A stretch of DNA of 64,000 nt from NCBI RefSeq assembly GCF_011383005.1, contig NZ_CP049935.1, forward strand, positions 2,542,001-2,606,000. The letters are read 5' to 3'. This DNA is from Phycicoccus sp. HDW14. GTDB taxonomy: Bacteria; Actinomycetota; Actinomycetes; Actinomycetales; Dermatophilaceae. The position numbers were made by a program, and so were the translations under genes. Of the stretch, positions 57,648 through 64,000 are shown piece by piece. How positions within the stretch are numbered: position 1 is the stretch's first letter; each line of letters begins with the position of its first letter. The notes below the pieces were generated by a model, which saw only the letters and a program-made list of their open reading frames with translations, had not been told where the DNA came from and searched no databases.

Positions 57648-57689
57648 CGGACCGACGGGTGGCCCCGTCATGGGCCACCCGCCGGTCCG
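57648..57689. terminator. Bidirectional terminator between ppsA and the TAP hydrolase
   Basis: An 18-bp stem (57648-57665 with 57672-57689) with one mismatched pair and a 6-base loop lies between convergent genes. Confidence 0.85.
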
Positions 57690-57700
57690 CGTGCGCGGGG

Positions 57701-59554
57701 TCAGCCGCGGGGCAGTGCTCCCGGCAGCGGCGGCACCACCGGTGGGAGGCTGCGGCCACCGGTGCGGCCGCGGAGCGACGGGCCCGGGTCGCCCTCGAGC
57801 GGCTCGGTGAACGGCTGGACGTCGCCCACGCAGGAGGCACCCATGGCCGGCACCTTCCGGGTCAGCAGGTACCGGTCCACGGCACCGGTCACGCAGTCGG
57901 ACGTGCCGTAGGCGGTGTGGCCCCAGCTGTTGCTCGTCAGCAGCCGGCTGTTCGGCAGCAGCAGCGAGGTGGCCACGGCGCCGCGGTAGTTCGTCGCCGG
58001 ATCCCAGAGGTTGCCGACGACGAGGACGGGGTTGCTCGTCGCGCGGGTGAACGGTCCGCGGTAGGCGTCCTCGTCCTTGACCGTCCACGTCGACGTCGCG
58101 CAGGGCGCGGAGGCCCAGGTCCACAGCCGGCCGAAGTCCGGCGCGGTGCGGTCGCCCGCCGCGGCGTACGTCGCCCAGTCCCGCGCGCGGGACGGGTTGC
58201 GGCCGTCGGTGCAGGTCACGGCCTGGAACGCCTCCGGGCTGTTGTCGTACGGGAAGGCCCAGCCCACCGTGCGGGCGAGCCGACGCTTCTCGGCGATCGC
58301 GGCCTTCGAGGCCGTCTCGCGGGCCTTCACCCGCGAGGCGAGGAGGGTCCGCGCGGCGGCCTGCCGCTTGTCCTGGCGCGCGGCCGCGGTCGTGCCGGCC
58401 GGGAACTCCTCCTCGAGCAGGGAGGCCACGGCCGTCAGGTCCATGTCGACGAACGAGCCCGCGTCCGGGGAGTAGAGGTCGCCGAGCAGCAGCGAGGTGA
58501 GCACCGGCCACGACAGCTCGAGGAAGACCTCGCCGGTGTCGGGGTCGGAGATGACGACGGGGGCCGCCTTGAGCTCGGCGACGATCTCGGCGTACGTGGC
58601 CGCCGGGTCACCCAGTGCGGCGAACCCGCAGTAGTCCTTGCCCGCGGCCTTGCAGCGCTTGAGGATCTCCTGCAGCGCCTTGGCCGCACCCTCGCCGGAC
58701 CGGATGCGCTGGGTCTGGGGCGTCGAGGCCGTCGACGTGGTGCCCGCCCAGCGGACCGGGTCGATGACCCCGTCGATCGCGACGGCGCGCACGCGGCTCG
58801 GGAACATCGAGGAGTAGACGGTCCCGAGATAGGAGCCGTAGGAGAACCCGAGGTAGGTCAGCCTCGAGTCACCGGCCATCCGGCGCAGGACGTCCATGTC
58901 GCGGGCGACCTCGGCGGTCGACATCGACCCCGCGAGCGTCTTCCCGCGCGTCGAGCAGGCCTTCCCGAAGTCCTCGGCCGCACGGGAGTACGCGCGCAGC
59001 TCGGGTCGGGTGAACGGGAAGGGCATCGAGAAGATCGGCTCGAGGGCGTCGAACTGGTCGCCGAGGTTGGGCCAGCAACGCACCGGGTCGCTGAAGTTCG
59101 TCCCGCGCGGGTCGAACCCGATGACGTCGAACTTGTCGAGCACGGCCGGGCTGAGGAACTGCCGTGCGAAGGAGGCCATCTCGACGCCGGAGCCACCCGG
59201 GCCACCGGGGTTGACGAACAGCGTGCCGATGCGGTGCGCGGGGTCGCGAGCGGTGAGGCGCAGCACGGCGACGTGGGTCTGGGCGCCCTTGGGGTTGTCG
59301 TAGTCCAGCGGGAGCGCGACGGTGGCGCACTCGGCCCCCGGGGCGAAGGCCTCGCACGTGAACCAGTGCGGCCGTGGGGTCTTCACCCGGTCGACCTTGC
59401 GTGCCTCGTCGGCCGGCGAGAGCGTGCTCGTCGCCGACGCGGCCCCTGCGCGCGTCGGAGACGCGACGGCCGCCGGGCCGACCGCGAGGGAGGTGACGGT
59501 GGCCGCGGCCGCGAGCGCCGCGAGCGCCCCGGTGACCACTGGTCGTCGTGCCAT
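57701..59554 (-). CDS. Secreted alpha/beta hydrolase with TAP-like C-terminal domain
   Basis: The 617-aa protein has a signal peptide (VVTGALAALAAAATVTSLAVG). Oxyanion segment FVNPGGPGGSGVE, catalytic Ser in YLGFSYGSYLGTVYSSMFP, Asp in VLVVGNLWDPATNY and His in SNSWGHTAYGTSDC are all present, as in Streptomyces tripeptidyl aminopeptidases (TAP). It probably releases N-terminal tripeptides or acts on other small substrates outside the cell. Paired Cys in the lid region suggest disulfides. The gene is separated from the histidine kinase gene by 165 bp with no clear feature. Confidence 0.88.
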   Translation of the reverse strand: MARRPVVTGALAALAAAATVTSLAVGPAAVASPTRAGAASATSTLSPADEARKVDRVKTPRPHWFTCEAFAPGAECATVALPLDYDNPKGAQTHVAVLRLTARDPAHRIGTLFVNPGGPGGSGVEMASFARQFLSPAVLDKFDVIGFDPRGTNFSDPVRCWPNLGDQFDALEPIFSMPFPFTRPELRAYSRAAEDFGKACSTRGKTLAGSMSTAEVARDMDVLRRMAGDSRLTYLGFSYGSYLGTVYSSMFPSRVRAVAIDGVIDPVRWAGTTSTASTPQTQRIRSGEGAAKALQEILKRCKAAGKDYCGFAALGDPAATYAEIVAELKAAPVVISDPDTGEVFLELSWPVLTSLLLGDLYSPDAGSFVDMDLTAVASLLEEEFPAGTTAAARQDKRQAAARTLLASRVKARETASKAAIAEKRRLARTVGWAFPYDNSPEAFQAVTCTDGRNPSRARDWATYAAAGDRTAPDFGRLWTWASAPCATSTWTVKDEDAYRGPFTRATSNPVLVVGNLWDPATNYRGAVATSLLLPNSRLLTSNSWGHTAYGTSDCVTGAVDRYLLTRKVPAMGASCVGDVQPFTEPLEGDPGPSLRGRTGGRSLPPVVPPLPGALPRG

Positions 59555-59719
59555 GGGAGGTCCCCTTTCGTCCGCGTCCCCGGGCCCTCCTGCTGGGCGC
59601 CCGGTCCGGATCGTTGCTCACTGTGGCGGGTGGGGAACCACCGGCGCAACGAGTACGGCTACTCAGGGTCGAACGGCCACCTCCGCGGCCTCGCGGGCGC
59701 GGGAGCCCGGCTCGCGCCC

Positions 59720-60733
59720 TCAGGCGGCCGGCGCCCCGGACGGGACGCTGAGGAGGAACCGGCAGCCCGCGCCGTGGGCCGGCGTGACCTCGACGTCGCC
59801 GCCGTGCGCGCGGGCGATCCCCCGGGCCACGGCGAGCCCGAGGCCCGCCCCGACGCCGGAGCCCGGCGTGCGACCCCGGCTGGCCCGCCACCCGGGTTCG
59901 AAGACGCGCTGGGCCTGGTCGGGGGCGATGCCACCGCACTCGTCGTCGACCGTGACGAGGGCGCCGTCGGGGCCGGCGCTCAGCCGCACGTGGACCACAC
60001 CGCGGGCCGGGGTGTGCGTCACCGCGTTCGCGACGAGGTTGCCGAGGGCCCGGCCGAGCTCGGCGGCGTCGACGCGCGCCACGACCGACCGCTCGGCCGA
60101 CGCGGCGACGGTGACGCCGCGCTGCTCGGCGACCGGCCGGGCCGAGGCGACGGCGTCCGACACGAGGTCGGCGAGGTCGACCGACCCGAGGTCGAGCACC
60201 AGTGAGCCGGACTGGAGCCGGGAGAGGGCGAGCAGCCCGCCGACCATGTCGGACATCCGGTCGGTCTCGGCGAGGATGCGCGCCGGGTAGTCCGAGCCGG
60301 GCGGTGCGACACCGTCACCGAGCGCCTCGGCCATGGCCCGGATGCCGGCCAGCGGCGTCCGCAGGTCGTGCGACACCCAGGCGACGAGCTCGCGCCGGCC
60401 GGCCTCCACCTCGCGGTCCCGCTCGCGCTCGGTGGCCTCCTCGACCGACCGCCGCACGAGGGCCTGCACCCGCGACGCGATGAGCCAGCCGAACGCCGCG
60501 GCGATGGGCAGGCAGGTGGCGAGGACCACGAGCACGACGGCGTGGTCGTGCCCGCTGATGAACATGCTCTCGGCGGCCGCCGCGACCCCGGCGGAGACGA
60601 TGACGAGGACGACGACCGGCGCGAGGACCGCGGCGAGGGCGAGCCGGCGGCGCGCCTGCCCGGCCACGACGGCGGCGCCGAGGAGCCCGACGACGACCGC
60701 GGTCGCCGCGCTGAGCAGGACGACGGCGAGCAT
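59720..60733 (-). CDS. Two-component sensor histidine kinase
   Basis: The 337-aa protein has three N-terminal membrane helices (to ~100) with almost no extracellular domain, a linker, H-box [19 protein letters not shown] (phospho-His), N-box [14 protein letters not shown]1 [10 protein letters not shown] and G2 [16 protein letters not shown]. The small sensing part fits intramembrane or partner-mediated sensing. ATG 60733 overlaps the response regulator stop (TGATG). Confidence 0.92.
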   Translation of the reverse strand: MLAVVLLSAATAVVVGLLGAAVVAGQARRRLALAAVLAPVVVLVIVSAGVAAAAESMFISGHDHAVVLVVLATCLPIAAAFGWLIASRVQALVRRSVEEATERERDREVEAGRRELVAWVSHDLRTPLAGIRAMAEALGDGVAPPGSDYPARILAETDRMSDMVGGLLALSRLQSGSLVLDLGSVDLADLVSDAVASARPVAEQRGVTVAASAERSVVARVDAAELGRALGNLVANAVTHTPARGVVHVRLSAGPDGALVTVDDECGGIAPDQAQRVFEPGWRASRGRTPGSGVGAGLGLAVARGIARAHGGDVEVTPAHGAGCRFLLSVPSGAPAA

Positions 60734-61437
60734 CAGGACACCGTCCGGGGGTCCCAGCGGTAGCCGACACCCCACACGGTGCAGAGGCGGCGGGGGCTCG
60801 ACGGGTCGTCCTCGACCTTCTCGCGCAGCCGCCGCACGTGGACGGTGACGGTGGACTCGTCACCGTGGTCCCAGCCCCACACGTCGTGCATGAGCTGGGC
60901 GCGCGAGAACGCGGTGCCCGGGCGCGCGACGAGGTGCTCGAGGAGGTCGAACTCGCGCACGGTCAGGGCGAGCGGCCGGTCGCCGAGCCGGGCCTCGTGG
61001 CGTCGGCGGTCGATGACGAGGTCGCCGTCGACGAGTGGTCCGGGTGCGGGCGCCGCGGGCGTCGGGCGGGTGGGCTCGGTGCGGCGCAGGACGGCCTGCA
61101 CCCGCAGCACGAGCTCGCGGGCGCTGAACGGCTTGGCGAGGTAGTCGTCGGCGCCGAGCTCGAGCCCGAGCACCCGGTCGGACTCGTCGCCGCGGGCGGT
61201 GAGCATCATCACCGGGAGGTCCCCGCGGTGGGTGCGCATCCGCCGGAAGACCTCGAACCCGTCGAGGCCGGGGAGGGTCAGGTCGAGCAGGACGATGTCG
61301 GGGGCCGCCGAGCGGGCGAGGGCGACGGCCTCGACCCCGTCGTCGGCCTCGAGCACCGAGAGCCCGGCGCGGCGCAGGTAGGTCGAGACGACCTCGCGCA
61401 GCACGGCGTCGTCGTCGACGACCAGCACGGTGGGCAC
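60733..61437 (-). CDS. OmpR-family response regulator
   Basis: The 234-aa protein from GTG 61437 has a receiver domain ([14 protein letters not shown]; phosphorylated Asp in [23 protein letters not shown]; Lys in DDYLAKPFS) and a winged-helix output domain ([31 protein letters not shown] ... [17 protein letters not shown] ... VWGVGYRW). It is the partner of the coupled histidine kinase. Target genes are unknown. Confidence 0.94.
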   Translation of the reverse strand: MPTVLVVDDDAVLREVVSTYLRRAGLSVLEADDGVEAVALARSAAPDIVLLDLTLPGLDGFEVFRRMRTHRGDLPVMMLTARGDESDRVLGLELGADDYLAKPFSARELVLRVQAVLRRTEPTRPTPAAPAPGPLVDGDLVIDRRRHEARLGDRPLALTVREFDLLEHLVARPGTAFSRAQLMHDVWGWDHGDESTVTVHVRRLREKVEDDPSSPRRLCTVWGVGYRWDPRTVS

Positions 61438-61502
61438 GCCCCCAGCGTAGGCAGGCGAGGTCACCGTGGCCACGGGCCGGGTGGACGGCACACCGGCGTG
61501 CG

Positions 61503-62198
61503 TCACGAACCGACCTCGGCCGCGAGCACGACGAAGGTGCGGCGCCGGCGGCGCACCTCGCGGACCGGTCGCCAGCCCGCTCCGCGCGCCGGGTCGACGA
61601 GGGCGTCGGCGCCCACCTCGGCCCACGGGAAGGCATCGCTGCCCCGACCGCACGAGCTCGAGACCCGTGCGGTGTACCGGCGGTACCGGTGCCGATCGGG
61701 AGCGGCCTCGACGACGAGCAGCCCTGCGGGCGAAGCGATCTCGCGGCACCGGCCGAGCAGGGCGTCGGGGTCGCCCCCGATGCCGACGTTGCCGTCGAGG
61801 AGGAGGACGACGTCCCACCGCCCGGCGTGCGGGACGGCGTCGAACACCGACCCGAGGTGCACCGGGAGGCCGCGGGTCGACGCGAGGTGCACCGACGCCG
61901 GCGAGACGTCGACCCCCAGCGCCGGGCGACCGCGCCGGCGCGCCTCGGCGACCATCCGCCCCGGGCCGCAGCCGACGTCGAGGACCGAGCCTGTCGTCCC
62001 GGCGAGCAGCCGGCGCTCGACGCGGTCGGCGCCGGCCAGGAAGCGGCCGACCTCGACCGGCCGCGAGGTCACGGACCCACCTCCGGCAGAGGTGTCCTCG
62101 TGCAGGTGGAGCGGGCCGCCGGTACGCAGTGCGTGGTCGTAGGGCTCCTCGCCGCCGCGGCCGAAGCAGGCGGGGGCGGCGCTCGAGTCGATGCTCAT
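61503..62198 (-). CDS. Class I SAM-dependent methyltransferase
   Basis: The 231-aa protein has SAM motif I SVLDVGCGPGRMVAEARRRG, motif II LGVDVSPASVHLA, WDVVLLLDGNVGIGGDP and FPWAEVGADAL. Start ATG 62198 overlaps the upstream membrane gene (ATGA). Such methyltransferases often sit with DUF2064/GT2 glycosyltransferases and molybdopterin oxidoreductases in actinobacteria; the substrate is unknown. Confidence 0.85.
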   Translation of the reverse strand: MSIDSSAAPACFGRGGEEPYDHALRTGGPLHLHEDTSAGGGSVTSRPVEVGRFLAGADRVERRLLAGTTGSVLDVGCGPGRMVAEARRRGRPALGVDVSPASVHLASTRGLPVHLGSVFDAVPHAGRWDVVLLLDGNVGIGGDPDALLGRCREIASPAGLLVVEAAPDRHRYRRYTARVSSSCGRGSDAFPWAEVGADALVDPARGAGWRPVREVRRRRRTFVVLAAEVGS

Positions 62199-62623
62199 GC
62201 CGGGGGTCCCGGGACGGGGTCGCCGCTCGACGAGCGCCGCGCCCGGAGGGCGGTGACCGCCGCCACGGCGACGGCCAGGCCCACGACCACCAGCCAGCCG
62301 GCGAGGTAGGGCCGGTCGAGCAGCGTCGGGTTGTCCGACCGGGCCCCGAACCGACCGAGGACCGGCACGGCGACGAGGGTCAGGGGGCCGAGGACGACGA
62401 GCAGCACCACGAGCGACGGCCGCAGCCACCGGGCGAGCGCGGTCGCGGCCAGCCCGAGCCCGACGACGAGCGGGGCGAGCACACCGTCGTGCGCGACGAT
62501 CCCGCCGAAGGCCCACACGAGGACGGCGAGGACCTGCTCCGACGGGAGCCGCAGCAGGCGGAGCACCCCGTAGCCGGCGGCACCGGCACCGAGCAGGCCG
62601 AGGACGGCGCGAACGACCCTCAT
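62195..62623 (-). CDS. Small multi-helix membrane protein
   Basis: The 142-aa protein has four hydrophobic helices (VLGLLGAGAAGYGVLRLL; VLAVLVWAFGGIVAHDGVLAPLVVGLGL; LVVLLVVLGPLTLVAVPVL; AGWLVVVGLAVAVAAVTAL). No known domain. It is linked by ATGA overlaps to both neighbours and may belong with the molybdoenzyme. Confidence 0.75.
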   Translation of the reverse strand: MRVVRAVLGLLGAGAAGYGVLRLLRLPSEQVLAVLVWAFGGIVAHDGVLAPLVVGLGLAATALARWLRPSLVVLLVVLGPLTLVAVPVLGRFGARSDNPTLLDRPYLAGWLVVVGLAVAVAAVTALRARRSSSGDPVPGPPA

Positions 62624-63840
62624 GCCTTCACCACCTCGACCTCGCGGACCCACTTGGTCTGCAGCACACCGGGTCTCGCGGGCGCGATGAGCCGGCACGG
62701 GAAGCCGTGGTCGCGGTGCAGGGGTTCCCCGGCGAGGGTCAGGGCGAGCAGGCTGTCGGGGTTGCGGACGAAGTTGGCCGGCAGCCGGCTCTCGCGGTAG
62801 GCGCCGCGGGGCTGCATCGAGCGCACGACGACGTCGTCGTCGGGGCCGCCGCCGACGAGCGCCACGAGGTCGCGCACGGGGACGCCACCCCACTCCCCGC
62901 TGGCGCTCCACCCCTCGACGCAGGCGATGGGCAGCACGGCCGAGCGCTGCTGCATCGCCCGCAGGTCGTCGAGGGAGAGCTCGACGGTGTCGACCGGCCC
63001 GACGACGCGCAGCCGCCAGGCGGGGTCGTCGAACAGGCCGGCCACGTCGGCGCCCACCGCGCTCCGGTTGATCGGGACGCCCTGGGGCCCCTGTCCCGAG
63101 CGCACGGCCAGCACGGCGAGGCGGCGCAGTCCCGGGATCTCGACCGAGGTGGTCACGACGACGGCGACCGCCGCCGACACCCACGTCGCGCGCAGGAGGG
63201 TCCGTCGCGTCGGGACGCCGTCGTGCCCCGGCTCCGCCGCCCCGTCGCGCGGCCCGTCGTCGAACCCGTCGGCGGGCCCGTCGACCGGCTCGGTGAAGAC
63301 CCGGCGGATGACCGGCAGCTTGACCGCGACGTGCAGCGCGAGCGAACCGATGGCCACCCAGGCGAGCGCGTAGTGGGCCCGGATGAAGTCGAAGGACCAC
63401 GGGTACCACTGGGCCGAGTTGGCGAGGCCGGTGGCGAGCTGGAAGATCGCCGACCCGATGAGGAGCGCGATCGAGACCCGCTCGAGGAGGTTGAGGACGA
63501 GCTCGCGGCCGGCCCGCGGCGGCCGGACGAACAGGCGCGGGAAGACCGACCACAGCTTGACGAGCAGCAGCGGGACCGATGCCGTCCCGGCCGCCACGTG
63601 CAGGCCCTGGGTCACCTGGTAGAGCCGGGACGGGCCGCTCGGGAGGGTCAGGGGCGGGGTGGCCAGCTGCGACGCGTGGCTGTAGAGGCCCGTGACGAAG
63701 GCGATGGTGAAGGTGACGGCCAGCCACGTCCCGATCCGGGCGGTGGTGCGTGGGCCGCGCAGCCCGCTCGTGAACGACTCCGGCCGCGGGATGCGCGCGT
63801 CGATCCGCGCCGCGACGCCGCGCAGGGCCCGCTCGCTCAC
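62620..63840 (-). CDS. Membrane molybdopterin oxidoreductase (cytochrome b-like helices fused to a sulfite-oxidase-type domain)
   Basis: The 406-aa protein from GTG 63840 has an N-terminal half of about four helices with membrane His residues, as in b-type cytochromes (FVTGLYSHASQL, YQVTQGLHVAAGTASVPLL, HYALAWVAIGSLALHVAVKLP). After a fifth helix, the C-terminal half is a sulfite oxidase-type molybdopterin domain: VLPIACVEGWSASGEWGGVPVRDL with the likely Mo-ligand Cys, then RDHGFPCRLIAPARPGVLQTKWV. The electron donor is unknown. It may use cofactor made by moaB, moaC and moeA (14-16 kb). Confidence 0.88.
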   Translation of the reverse strand: MSERALRGVAARIDARIPRPESFTSGLRGPRTTARIGTWLAVTFTIAFVTGLYSHASQLATPPLTLPSGPSRLYQVTQGLHVAAGTASVPLLLVKLWSVFPRLFVRPPRAGRELVLNLLERVSIALLIGSAIFQLATGLANSAQWYPWSFDFIRAHYALAWVAIGSLALHVAVKLPVIRRVFTEPVDGPADGFDDGPRDGAAEPGHDGVPTRRTLLRATWVSAAVAVVVTTSVEIPGLRRLAVLAVRSGQGPQGVPINRSAVGADVAGLFDDPAWRLRVVGPVDTVELSLDDLRAMQQRSAVLPIACVEGWSASGEWGGVPVRDLVALVGGGPDDDVVVRSMQPRGAYRESRLPANFVRNPDSLLALTLAGEPLHRDHGFPCRLIAPARPGVLQTKWVREVEVVKA

Positions 63841-64000
63841 GGCTCGCTCCGGGCGGTGCCGAGGTCGGCCCCCACGAGGGCCCGCCAGGTCGCCGCGAAC
63901 CGGGTGTCCGGCGCGAGGGCGGCCACGGCCGCGGCGTCCTCGGGGAGGTCGACGTCACGGGCCGGCTCGGCCAGGGCGGGGCGGTCCCCGCGGAGGCCAG
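63837..64000 (-). CDS. C-terminus of an upstream gene, probably DUF2064 glycosyltransferase, partial
   Basis: The last 54 residues of a leftward gene are present (ARDVDLPEDAAAVAAL, then APDTRFAATWRALVGADLG); the start is beyond the window. The DVDLPEDAAAV segment resembles the end of DUF2064 (selenodomain-associated transferase 1) proteins, which are common next to such methyltransferase/molybdoenzyme genes. The stop overlaps the next GTG (GTGA). Family assignment is tentative. Confidence 0.5.
   Translation of the reverse strand, partial: GLRGDRPALAEPARDVDLPEDAAAVAALAPDTRFAATWRALVGADLGTARSEP

Overview
The window is very GC-rich (mostly above 70%), uses many GTG starts, packs genes with ATGA/GTGA 4-base overlaps and carries actinobacterial families such as LysX, TAP-type hydrolases, a eukaryotic-type UDP-glucose pyrophosphorylase and a pSAM2-like RepSA. 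It looks like a chromosomal segment of an Actinomycetota member, probably Micrococcales/Intrasporangiaceae (inference from protein style only).

Layout. 1-2562: 3' part of a TM0106-type nuclease/SF1 helicase. 2948-10336: an integrated AICE-like element bounded by a 44-bp direct repeat that is the 3' part of tRNA-Ala(CGC). It holds an IS481-family insertion (3460-5434, 15-bp target duplication), an MFS transporter, repSA, xis and int; the intact tRNA lies at its right edge. No transfer gene is visible. 10529-17861: AI-2E-family permease, then a leftward operon (UGPase, moeA, moaC, moaB, GNAT, membrane protein) and a divergent fthC. 17887-25712: penicillin acylase, cation/proton antiporter, ABC pair, FmdB, SAF protein, MscL. 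25864-31503: a small protein, a large DUF4011-helicase-nuclease, an MFS permease and tRNA-Arg(CCT). 31586-39712: a giant secreted propeller/fibronectin protein, then alditol oxidase, a ROK regulator and divergent xylA, which fit xylitol to xylose to xylulose. 39939-42832: three coupled glycosyltransferases. 42935-48664: a RidA-like protein and an operon of lysX, an esterase and an SGNH hydrolase. 48775-57619: lldR with lldPEFG, ppsR and ppsA, a lactate to pyruvate to PEP route under three FadR-type operators. 57701-64000: TAP hydrolase, a two-component pair, and a methyltransferase/membrane protein/molybdopterin oxidoreductase cluster.

The most important reading note: at least 15 otherwise intact genes or gene parts, plus tRNA-Arg, lose frame or pairing at one place, always by one missing base in a short C or G run. 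One shared cause, homopolymer under-calling in the assembly, is more likely than real decay. I give coordinates for the restored genes and name each site.
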